Source: Pithys albifrons albifrons (Eukaryota; Chordata; Aves; Passeriformes; Thamnophilidae). From it: 64,000 nt of DNA. The translations under genes and the position numbers were made by a program. Every line of letters starts with the position of its first letter. The first letter of the stretch is position 1. The notes under the pieces are model-generated. The model saw only the letters and a list, made by a program, of their open reading frames with translations. It was not told where the DNA came from and did no database searches. The stretch lies in NCBI RefSeq assembly GCF_047495875.1, contig NC_092460.1, positions 42,016,073-42,080,072 of the forward strand, in the 5' to 3' direction. Below, one piece after another: positions 47,501 to 59,382 of the stretch.

Positions 47501-49131
47501 CTTATGCATTCTGTCTTGCAAGAATCAGCTGATTCTCTTGATAGCAACGAAAAGTTGCGCTTTGCGAGATGAGCTTCCCCTAAGGAACATGGTTGCTTTT
47601 CACCGAGAAAGAAAGATCCAGTCCTGGATTCTCAGATGCATATGAGAATCTTTCTAAAGCCATAAGAAATATGTGTCCTGATACATTCTTTCTGGCAGGA
47701 ATCGACTGTTTCACTTGTTAGCAGAAAAATGCTACTCTTTGCGAGCTGAACTTCCCCTAAGGAATAACTGTGCTTTCCATCCAGAAAGAGAGCTCCAGTC
47801 CTGGATTCTCTAATGCATGTGATTCACTAACAAGAGCCATAAGAATACTGTGTCCTGATGCCTTCTGTCTGATAGGAATCGACTCTTTCACTTAGCAAAT
47901 CAAAGTTGCACTTTGCTCGTTGACCTTCCCCTAAGGAACAACAGTGCTTTGCACAGTGAAAGCAAGCTCCAGCTCTGGAGTTTTAGATGCATATGATTTA
48001 CTTTCCAAAACCATAAGAAATATGTGCCCTGATGTCTCCTGTCTGTCAGAAATCAAGAGTTTCACGTGTTAGAAGAGCAAAGGTGCACTTTGCGATAAGA
48101 GCTTCCCGTACGTAACAACTGTGTTTTTCACCAAGAAAGAAAGCTCCAGACCTGCATTCTCGAATGCATATGATTCACTTATCAAAGCCATAAGAAATGT
48201 GTGTCCTTATGCCTTCTGTCTTGCAAGAATCAACTGTTTCTCTTGTTATCAACGAAAAGTTGCACTTTGCGAGATGAGCTTCCCCTAAGGAACAAAGTTG
48301 CTTTTCACCGAGAAAGAAAGCTCCAGACCTGCATTCTCGAATGCATATGATTCACTTATCAAAGCCATAAAAAATATATGTCCTTATGCATTCTGTCTTG
48401 CAAGAATCAGCTGATTCTCTTGATAGCAACGAAAAGTTGCGCTTTGCGAGATGAGCTTCCCCTAAGGAACATGGTTGCTTTTCACCGAGAAAGAAAGATC
48501 CAGTCCTGGATTCTCAGATGCATATGAGAATCTTTCTAAAGCCATAAGAAATATGTGTCCTGATACATTCTTTCTGGCAGGAATCGACTGTTTCACTTGT
48601 TAGCAGAAAAATGCTACTCTTTGCGAGCTGAACTTCCCCTAAGGAATAACTGTGCTTTCCATCCAGAAAGAGAGCTTTAGTCCTGGATTCTCTAATGCAT
48701 GTGATTCACTAACAAGAGCCATAAGAATACTGTGTCCTGATGCCTTCTGTCTGATAGGAATCGACTCTTTCACTTAGCAAATCAAAGTTGCACTTTGCTC
48801 GTTGACCTTCCCCTAAGGAACAACAGTGCTTTGCACAGTGAAAGCAAGCTCCAGCTCTGGAGTTTTAGATGCATATGATTTACTTTCCAAAACCATAAGA
48901 AATATGTGCCCTGATGTCTCCTGTCTGTCAGAAATCAAGAGTTTCACGTGTTAGAAGAGCAAAGGTGCACTTTGCGATAAGAGCTTCCCGTACGTAACAA
49001 CTGTGTTTTTCACCAAGAAAGAAAGCTCCAGACCTGCATTCTCGAATGCATATGATTCACTTATCAAAGCCATAAGAAATGTGTGTCCTTATGCCTTCTG
49101 TCTTGCAAGAATCAACTGTTTCTCTTGTTAT
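44537..49131 (+). repeat. 26-mer HOR with chimeric M8, unit 11
   Basis: Blocks are H 44537, A 45599, B 46483, S2 47368, S1 48250, total 4,595 bp. Block order is canonical, but the c monomer of H (44891-45067) is an M19/M8 chimera: gaacgaatgcgc and gaaggaggg come from M19, then ctaacaagagcc from M8. M16 has gcactctcg near 46388 where other copies have gcattctcg, which breaks its central inverted repeat. Confidence 0.92.
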
Positions 49132-52100
49132 CAACGAAAAGTTGCACTTTGCGAGATGAGCTTCCCCTAAGGAACAAAGTTGCTTTTCACCGAGAAAGAA
49201 AGCTCCAGACCTGCATTCTCGAATGCATATGATTCACTTATCAAAGCCATAAAAAATATATGTCCTTATGCATTCTGTCTTGCAAGAATCAGCTGATTCT
49301 CTTGATAGCAACGAAAAGTTGCGCTTTGCGAGATGAGCTTCCCCTAAGGAACATGGTTGCTTTTCACCGAGAAAGAAAGATCCAGTCCTGGATTCTCAGA
49401 TGCATATGAGAATCTTTCTAAAGCCATAAGAAATATGTGTCCTGATACATTCTTTCTGGCAGGAATCGACTGTTTCACTTGTTAGCAGAAAAATGCTACT
49501 CTTTGCGAGCTGAACTTCCCCTAAGGAATAACTGTGCTTTCCATCCAGAAAGAGAGCTCCAGTCCTGGATTCTCTAATGCATGCGATTCACTAACAAGAG
49601 CCATAAGAATACTGTGTCCTGATGCCTTCTGTCTGACAGGAATCGACTGTTTCACTTGTTAGCAAAGCAAAGTTGCACTTTGCTCGTTGAGCTTCCCCTA
49701 AGGAACAACAGTGCTTTGCATCCAGAAAGAGAGCTCCAGTCCTGGATTCTCTGATGCATGTGATTCACTAACCAGAGCCATAAGAATACTGTGTCCTGAT
49801 GCCTTCTGTCTGACAGGAATCGACTGTTTCACTTGTTAGCAAAGCAGAGTTGCACTTTGCTATTGAGCTTCCCGTAAAGAAACAACAGTGCTTTGCACCA
49901 TGAAAGCAAGCTCCAGCCCTGGAGTTTTAGATGCATATGATTTACTTTCCAAAACCATAAGAAATATGTGCCCTGATGTCTCCTGTCTGTCAGAAATCAA
50001 GAGTTTCACGTGTTAGAAGAGCAAAGGTGCACTTTGCGATAAGAGCTTCCCCTACGTAACAACTGTGTTTTTCACCAAGAAAGAAAGCTCCAGACCTGCA
50101 TTCTCGAATGCATATGATTCACTTATCAAAGCCATAAGAAATATGTGTCCTTATGCCTTCTGTCTTGCAAGAATCAACTGTTTCTCTTGTTATCAACGAA
50201 AAGTTGCACTTTGCGAGATGAGCTTCCCCTAAGGAACAAAGTTGTTTTTCACGGAGAAAGAAAGATCCAGGCCTGGATTCTCAGATGCATATTATTCACT
50301 TATCAAAGCCATAAGAAATGTGTGTCCTTATGCCTTCTGTCTTACAAGAATCAGCTGTTTCTCTTGTTAGCAACGAAAAGTTGCACTTTGCGAGATGAGC
50401 TTCCCCTAAGGAACAACGCTGTTTCTCACCGAGAAAGAAAGATCCAGTCCTGGATTCACAGATGGATATGAGAATCTTTCTAAAGCCATAAGAAATGTGT
50501 GTCCTGATACATTCTTTCTGTCAGGAATCGACTGTTTCACTTGTTAGCAGAAAAATGCTACTCTTTGCGAGCTGAACTTCCCGTATGGAACAACAGTGCT
50601 TTGCATCCAGAATGAGAGCTCCAGTCCTGGATTCTCTGATGCATGTGATTCACTAGCCAGAGCCATAACAATACTGTGTCCTGATGCTTTCTGTCTGACA
50701 GGAATCGACTGTTTCACTTGTTAGCAAAGCAAAGTTGCACTTTGCTCGTTGAGCTTCCCCTAAAGAACAATTGTGCTTTTCACCGTGAAAGCAAGCTCCA
50801 GCCCTGGAGTTTTAGATGCATATGATTTACTTTCCAAAACCATAACAAATATATGCCCTGATGTCTCCTGTCCGTCAGAAATCCAGAGTTCACGTGTTAG
50901 AAGAGCAAAGGTGCACTTTGCGATAGGAGCTTCCCGTACGTAACAACTGTGTTTTTCACCAAGAAAGAAAGCTCCAGACCTGCATTCTCGAATGCATATG
51001 ATTCACTTATCGAAGCCATAAGAAATGTGTGTCCTTATGCTTTCTGTCTTGCAAGAATCAGCTGTTTCTCTTGTTAGCAACGAAAAGTTGTACTTTGCGA
51101 GATGAGCTTCCCTTAAGGAACAAAGTTGTTTTTCACGGAGAAAGAAAGATCCAGGCCTGGATTCTCAGATGCATATTATTCACTTATCAAAGCCATAAGA
51201 AATGTGTGTCCTTATGCCTTCTGTCTTACAAGAATCAGCTGATTCTCTTGATAGCAACGAAAAGTTGCGCTTTGCGAGATGAGCTTCCCCTAAGGAACAT
51301 GGTTGCTTTTCACCGAGAAAGAAAGATCCAGTCCTGGATTCTCAGATGCATATGAGAATCTTTCTAAAGCCATAAGAAATATGTGTCCTGATACATTCTT
51401 TCTGGCAGGAATCGACTGTTTCACTTGTTAGCAGAAAAATGCTACTCTTTGCGAGCTGAACTTCCCCTAAGGAATAACTGTGCTTTCCATCCAGAAAGAG
51501 AGCTTTAGTCCTGGATTCTCTAATGCATGTGATTCACTAACAAGAGCCATAAGAATACTGTGTCCTGATGCCTTCTGTCTGATAGGAATCGACTCTTTCA
51601 CTTAGCAAATCAAAGTTGCACTTTGCTCGTTGACCTTCCCCTAAGGAACAACAGTGCTTTGCACAGTGAAAGCAAGCTCCAGCTCTGGAGTTTTAGATGC
51701 ATATGATTTACTTTCCAAAACCATAAGAAATATGTGCCCTGATGTCTCCTGTCTGTCAGAAATCAAGAGTTTCACGTGTTAGAAGAGCAAAGGTGCACTT
51801 TGCGATAAGAGCTTCCCGTACGTAACAACTGTGTTTTTCACCAAGAAAGAAAGCTCCAGACCTGCATTCTCGAATGCATATGATTCACTTATCAAAGCCA
51901 TAAGAAATGTGTGTCCTTATGCCTTCTGTCTTGCAAGAATCAACTGTTTCTCTTGTTATCAACGAAAAGTTGCACTTTGCGAGATGAGCTTCCCCTAAGG
52001 AACAAAGTTGCTTTTCACCGAGAAAGAAAGCTCCAGACCTGCATTCTCGAATGCATATGATTCACTTATCAAAGCCATAAAAAATATATGTCCTTATGCA

Positions 52101-52841
52101 TTCTGTCTTGCAAGAATCAGCTGATTCTCTTGATAGCAACGAAAAGTTGCGCTTTGCGAGATGAGCTTCCCCTAAGGAACATGGTTGCTTTTCACCGAGA
52201 AAGAAAGATCCAGTCCTGGATTCTCAGATGCATATGAGAATCTTTCTAAAGCCATAAGAAATATGTGTCCTGATACATTCTTTCTGGCAGGAATCGACTG
52301 TTTCACTTGTTAGCAGAAAAATGCTACTCTTTGCGAGCTGAACTTCCCCTAAGGAATAACTGTGCTTTCCATCCAGAAAGAGAGCTTTAGTCCTGGATTC
52401 TCTAATGCATGTGATTCACTAACAAGAGCCATAAGAATACTGTGTCCTGATGCCTTCTGTCTGATAGGAATCGACTCTTTCACTTAGCAAATCAAAGTTG
52501 CACTTTGCTCGTTGACCTTCCCCTAAGGAACAACAGTGCTTTGCACAGTGAAAGCAAGCTCCAGCTCTGGAGTTTTAGATGCATATGATTTACTTTCCAA
52601 AACCATAAGAAATATGTGCCCTGATGTCTCCTGTCTGTCAGAAATCAAGAGTTTCACGTGTTAGAAGAGCAAAGGTGCACTTTGCGATAAGAGCTTCCCG
52701 TACGTAACAACTGTGTTTTTCACCAAGAAAGAAAGCTCCAGACCTGCATTCTCGAATGCATATGATTCACTTATCAAAGCCATAAGAAATGTGTGTCCTT
52801 ATGCCTTCTGTCTTGCAAGAATCAACTGTTTCTCTTGTTAT
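49132..52841 (+). repeat. 21-mer HOR variant with B/S1 fusion, unit 12
   Basis: Blocks are H 49132, A 50194, fused B/S1 pentamer 51078-51959, S1 51960, total 3,710 bp. It has the same monomer number as the H-A-B-S2 21-mer but a different composition and is 3 bp shorter, because it has two 174-bp c monomers instead of one. Confidence 0.91.
51078..51254 (+). repeat. Chimeric monomer M17/M1
   Basis: The 5' part is M17 (gttgtactttgc, gcttcccttaagg, tattattcac, cttacaag). The 3' end is M1 type (agctgattctcttgatag). The breakpoint is between about 51230 and 51241. The next monomers are b and c with agagctttag, so M18-M26 were skipped. An identical chimera is at 54788-54964. Confidence 0.87.
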
Positions 52842-55669
52842 CAACGAAAAGTTGCACTTTGCGAGATGAGCTTCCCCTAAGGAACAAAGTTGCTTTTCAC
52901 CGAGAAAGAAAGCTCCAGACCTGCATTCTCGAATGCATATGATTCACTTATCAAAGCCATAAAAAATATATGTCCTTATGCATTCTGTCTTGCAAGAATC
53001 AGCTGATTCTCTTGATAGCAACGAAAAGTTGCGCTTTGCGAGATGAGCTTCCCCTAAGGAACATGGTTGCTTTTCACCGAGAAAGAAAGATCCAGTCCTG
53101 GATTCTCAGATGCATATGAGAATCTTTCTAAAGCCATAAGAAATATGTGTCCTGATACATTCTTTCTGGCAGGAATCGACTGTTTCACTTGTTAGCAGAA
53201 AAATGCTACTCTTTGCGAGCTGAACTTCCCCTAAGGAATAACTGTGCTTTCCATCCAGAAAGAGAGCTCCAGTCCTGGATTCTCTAATGCATGCGATTCA
53301 CTAACAAGAGCCATAAGAATACTGTGTCCTGATGCCTTCTGTCTGACAGGAATCGACTGTTTCACTTGTTAGCAAAGCAAAGTTGCACTTTGCTCGTTGA
53401 GCTTCCCCTAAGGAACAACAGTGCTTTGCATCCAGAAAGAGAGCTCCAGTCCTGGATTCTCTGATGCATGTGATTCACTAACCAGAGCCATAAGAATACT
53501 GTGTCCTGATGCCTTCTGTCTGACAGGAATCGACTGTTTCACTTGTTAGCAAAGCAGAGTTGCACTTTGCTATTGAGCTTCCCGTAAAGAAACAACAGTG
53601 CTTTGCACCATGAAAGCAAGCTCCAGCCCTGGAGTTTTAGATGCATATGATTTACTTTCCAAAACCATAAGAAATATGTGCCCTGATGTCTCCTGTCTGT
53701 CAGAAATCAAGAGTTTCACGTGTTAGAAGAGCAAAGGTGCACTTTGCGATAAGAGCTTCCCCTACGTAACAACTGTGTTTTTCACCAAGAAAGAAAGCTC
53801 CAGACCTGCATTCTCGAATGCATATGATTCACTTATCAAAGCCATAAGAAATATGTGTCCTTATGCCTTCTGTCTTGCAAGAATCAACTGTTTCTCTTGT
53901 TATCAACGAAAAGTTGCACTTTGCGAGATGAGCTTCCCCTAAGGAACAAAGTTGTTTTTCACGGAGAAAGAAAGATCCAGGCCTGGATTCTCAGATGCAT
54001 ATTATTCACTTATCAAAGCCATAAGAAATGTGTGTCCTTATGCCTTCTGTCTTACAAGAATCAGCTGTTTCTCTTGTTAGCAACGAAAAGTTGCACTTTG
54101 CGAGATGAGCTTCCCCTAAGGAACAACGCTGTTTCTCACCGAGAAAGAAAGATCCAGTCCTGGATTCACAGATGGATATGAGAATCTTTCTAAAGCCATA
54201 AGAAATGTGTGTCCTGATACATTCTTTCTGTCAGGAATCGACTGTTTCACTTGTTAGCAGAAAAATGCTACTCTTTGCGAGCTGAACTTCCCGTATGGAA
54301 CAACAGTGCTTTGCATCCAGAATGAGAGCTCCAGTCCTGGATTCTCTGATGCATGTGATTCACTAGCCAGAGCCATAACAATACTGTGTCCTGATGCTTT
54401 CTGTCTGACAGGAATCGACTGTTTCACTTGTTAGCAAAGCAAAGTTGCACTTTGCTCGTTGAGCTTCCCCTAAAGAACAATTGTGCTTTTCACCGTGAAA
54501 GCAAGCTCCAGCCCTGGAGTTTTAGATGCATATGATTTACTTTCCAAAACCATAACAAATATATGCCCTGATGTCTCCTGTCCGTCAGAAATCCAGAGTT
54601 CACGTGTTAGAAGAGCAAAGGTGCACTTTGCGATAGGAGCTTCCCGTACGTAACAACTGTGTTTTTCACCAAGAAAGAAAGCTCCAGACCTGCATTCTCG
54701 AATGCATATGATTCACTTATCGAAGCCATAAGAAATGTGTGTCCTTATGCTTTCTGTCTTGCAAGAATCAGCTGTTTCTCTTGTTAGCAACGAAAAGTTG
54801 TACTTTGCGAGATGAGCTTCCCTTAAGGAACAAAGTTGTTTTTCACGGAGAAAGAAAGATCCAGGCCTGGATTCTCAGATGCATATTATTCACTTATCAA
54901 AGCCATAAGAAATGTGTGTCCTTATGCCTTCTGTCTTACAAGAATCAGCTGATTCTCTTGATAGCAACGAAAAGTTGCGCTTTGCGAGATGAGCTTCCCC
55001 TAAGGAACATGGTTGCTTTTCACCGAGAAAGAAAGATCCAGTCCTGGATTCTCAGATGCATATGAGAATCTTTCTAAAGCCATAAGAAATATGTGTCCTG
55101 ATACATTCTTTCTGGCAGGAATCGACTGTTTCACTTGTTAGCAGAAAAATGCTACTCTTTGCGAGCTGAACTTCCCCTAAGGAATAACTGTGCTTTCCAT
55201 CCAGAAAGAGAGCTTTAGTCCTGGATTCTCTAATGCATGTGATTCACTAACAAGAGCCATAAGAATACTGTGTCCTGATGCCTTCTGTCTGATAGGAATC
55301 GACTCTTTCACTTAGCAAATCAAAGTTGCACTTTGCTCGTTGACCTTCCCCTAAGGAACAACAGTGCTTTGCACAGTGAAAGCAAGCTCCAGCTCTGGAG
55401 TTTTAGATGCATATGATTTACTTTCCAAAACCATAAGAAATATGTGCCCTGATGTCTCCTGTCTGTCAGAAATCAAGAGTTTCACGTGTTAGAAGAGCAA
55501 AGGTGCACTTTGCGATAAGAGCTTCCCGTACGTAACAACTGTGTTTTTCACCAAGAAAGAAAGCTCCAGACCTGCATTCTCGAATGCATATGATTCACTT
55601 ATCAAAGCCATAAGAAATGTGTGTCCTTATGCCTTCTGTCTTGCAAGAATCAACTGTTTCTCTTGTTAT
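52842..55669 (+). repeat. 16-mer HOR variant, unit 13
   Basis: Blocks are H 52842, A 53904 and a fused B/S1 pentamer 54788-55669, total 2,828 bp. The fusion (54788-54964) has the same junction as that at 51078. The unit differs from unit 12 only by lacking the extra S1 pentamer, so one 882-bp unequal exchange separates them. Confidence 0.91.
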
Positions 55670-58600
55670 CAACGAAAAGTTGCACTTTGCGAGATGAGCT
55701 TCCCCTAAGGAACAAAGTTGCTTTTCACCGAGAAAGAAAGCTCCAGACCTGCATTCTCGAATGCATATGATTCACTTATCAAAGCCATAAAAAATATATG
55801 TCCTTATGCATTCTGTCTTGCAAGAATCAGCTGATTCTCTTGATAGCAACGAAAAGTTGCGCTTTGCGAGATGAGCTTCCCCTAAGGAACATGGTTGCTT
55901 TTCACCGAGAAAGAAAGATCCAGTCCTGGATTCTCAGATGCATATGAGAATCTTTCTAAAGCCATAAGAAATATGTGTCCTGATACATTCTTTCTGGCAG
56001 GAATCGACTGTTTCACTTGTTAGCAGAAAAATGCTACTCTTTGCGAGCTGAACTTCCCCTAAGGAATAACTGTGCTTTCCATCCAGAAAGAGAGCTCCAG
56101 TCCTGGATTCTCTAATGCATGCGATTCACTAACAAGAGCCATAAGAATACTGTGTCCTGATGCCTTCTGTCTGACAGGAATCGACTGTTTCACTTGTTAG
56201 CAAAGCAAAGTTGCACTTTGCTCGTTGAGCTTCCCCTAAGGAACAACAGTGCTTTGCATCCAGAAAGAGAGCTCCAGTCCTGGATTCTCTGATGCATGTG
56301 ATTCACTAACCAGAGCCATAAGAATACTGTGTCCTGATGCCTTCTGTCTGACAGGAATCGACTGTTTCACTTGTTAGCAAAGCAGAGTTGCACTTTGCTA
56401 TTGAGCTTCCCGTAAAGAAACAACAGTGCTTTGCACCATGAAAGCAAGCTCCAGCCCTGGAGTTTTAGATGCATATGATTTACTTTCCAAAACCATAAGA
56501 AATATGTGCCCTGATGTCTCCTGTCTGTCAGAAATCAAGAGTTTCACGTGTTAGAAGAGCAAAGGTGTACTTTGCGATAAGAGCTTCCCGTACGTAACAA
56601 CTGTGTTTTTCACCAAGAAAGAAAGCTCCAGACCTGCATTCTCGAATGCATATGATTCACTTATCAAAGCCATAAGAAATATGTGTCCTTATGCCTTCTG
56701 TCTTGCAAGAATCAACTGTTTCTCTTGTTATCAACGAAAAGTTGCACTTTGCGAGATGAGCTTCCCCTAAGGAACAAAGTTGTTTTTCACGGAGAAAGAA
56801 AGATCCAGGCCTGGATTCTCAGATGCATATTATTCACTTATCAAAGCCATAAGAAATGTGTGTCCTTATGCCTTCTGTCTTACATGAATCAGCTGTTTCT
56901 CTTGTTAGCAACGAAAAGTTGCACTTTGCGAGATGAGCTTCCCCTAAGGAACAACGCTGTTTCTCACCGAGAAAGAAAGATCCAGTCCTGGATTCACAGA
57001 TGGATATGAGAATCTTTCTAAAGCCATAAGAAATGTGTGTCCTGATACATTCTTTCTGTCAGGAATCGACTGTTTCACTTGTTAGCAGAAAAATGCTACT
57101 CTTTGCGAGCTGAACTTCCCGTATGGAACAACAGTGCTTTGCATCCAGAATGAGAGCTCCAGTCCTGGATTCTCTGATGCATGTGATTCACTAGCCAGAG
57201 CCATAACAATACTGTGTCCTGATGCTTTCTGTCTGACAGGAATCGACTGTTTCACTTGTTAGCAAAGCAAAGTTGCACTTTGCTCGTTGAGCTTCCCCTA
57301 AAGAACAATTGTGCTTTTCACCGTGAAAGCAAGCTCCAGCCCTGGAGTTTTAGATGCATATGATTTACTTTCCAAAACCATAACAAATATATGCCCTGAT
57401 GTCTCCTGTCCGTCAGAAATCCAGAGTTCACGTGTTAGAAGAGCAAAGGTGCACTTTGCGATAGGAGCTTCCCGTACGTAACAACTGTGTTTTTCACCAA
57501 GAAAGAAAGCTCCAGACCTGCATTCTCGAATGCATATGATTCACTTATCGAAGCCATAAGAAATGTGTGTCCTTATGCTTTCTGTCTTGCAAGAATCAGC
57601 TGTTTCTCTTGTTAGCAACGAAAAGTTGTACTTTGCGAGATGAGCTTCCCTTAAGGAACAAAGTTGTTTTTCACGGAGAAAGAAAGATCCAGGCCTGGAT
57701 TCTCAGATGCATATTATTCACTTATCAAAGCCATAAGAAATGTGTGTCCTTATGCCTTCTGTCTTACAAGAATCAGCTGTTTCTCTTGTTAGCAACGAAA
57801 AGTTGCACTTTGCGAGATGAGCTTCCCCTAAGGACCAACGCTGTTTCTCACCGAGAAAGAAAGATCCAATCCTGGATTCTCAGATGTATATGAGAATCTT
57901 TCTAAAGCCATAAGAAATATGTGTCCTGATACATTCTTTCTGGCAGGAATCGACTGTTTCACTTGTTAGCAGAAAAATGCTACTCTTTGCGAGCTGAACT
58001 TCCCCTAAAGAACGAATGCGCTTTGCATCCAGAAGGAGGGCTCCAGTCCTGGATTCTCTGATGCATGTGATTCACTAACCAGAGCCATAAGAATACTGTG
58101 TCCTGATGCCTTCTGTCTGACAGGAATCGACTGTTTCACTTGTTAGCAAAGCAGAGTTGCACTTTGCTATTGAGCTTCCCGTAAAGAAACAACAGTGCTT
58201 TGCACCATGAAAGCAAGCGCCAGCCCTGGAGTTTTAGATGCATATGATTTACTTTCCAAAACCATAAGAAATATGTGCCCTGATGTCTCCTGTCTGTCAG
58301 AAATCAAGAGTTTCACGTGTTAGAAGAGCAAAGGTGCACTTTGCGATAAGAGCTTCGCGTACGTAACAACTGTGTTTTTCACCAAGAAAGAAAGCTCCAG
58401 ACCTGCATTCTCGAATGCATATGATTCACTTATCAAAGCCATAAGAAATGTGTGTCCTTATGCCTTCTGTCTTGCAAGAATCAACTGTTTCTCTTGTTAT
58501 CAACGAAAAGTTGCACTTTGCGAGATGAGCTTCCCCTAAGGAACAAAGTTGCTTTTCACCGAGAAAGAAAGCTCCAGACCTGCATTCTCGAATGCATATG

Positions 58601-59382
58601 ATTCACTTATCAAAGCCATAAAAAATATATGTCCTTATGCATTCTGTCTTGCAAGAATCAGCTGATTCTCTTGATAGCAACGAAAAGTTGCGCTTTGCGA
58701 GATGAGCTTCCCCTAAGGAACATGGTTGCTTTTCACCGAGAAAGAAAGATCCAGTCCTGGATTCTCAGATGCATATGAGAATCTTTCTAAAGCCATAAGA
58801 AATATGTGTCCTGATACATTCTTTCTGGCAGGAATCGACTGTTTCACTTGTTAGCAGAAAAATGCTACTCTTTGCGAGCTGAACTTCCCCTAAGGAATAA
58901 CTGTGCTTTCCATCCAGAAAGAGAGCTCCAGTCCTGGATTCTCTAATGCATGTGATTCACTAACAAGAGCCATAAGAATACTGTGTCCTGATGCCTTCTG
59001 TCTGATAGGAATCGACTCTTTCACTTAGCAAATCAAAGTTGCACTTTGCTCGTTGACCTTCCCCTAAGGAACAACAGTGCTTTGCACAGTGAAAGCAAGC
59101 TCCAGCTCTGGAGTTTTAGATGCATATGATTTACTTTCCAAAACCATAAGAAATATGTGCCCTGATGTCTCCTGTCTGTCAGAAATCAAGAGTTTCACGT
59201 GTTAGAAGAGCAAAGGTGCACTTTGCGATAAGAGCTTCCCGTACGTAACAACTGTGTTTTTCACCAAGAAAGAAAGCTCCAGACCTGCATTCTCGAATGC
59301 ATATGATTCACTTATCAAAGCCATAAGAAATGTGTGTCCTTATGCCTTCTGTCTTGCAAGAATCAACTGTTTCTCTTGTTAT
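55670..59382 (+). repeat. 21-mer HOR variant (H-A-B-S2), unit 14
   Basis: Blocks are H 55670, A 56732, B 57616, S2 58501, total 3,713 bp, without S1. Private changes include ggtgtactttgc near 56566 in M11 and cttacatgaatc near 56879 in M12. M20 carries agcgcc near 58217. Confidence 0.93.
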
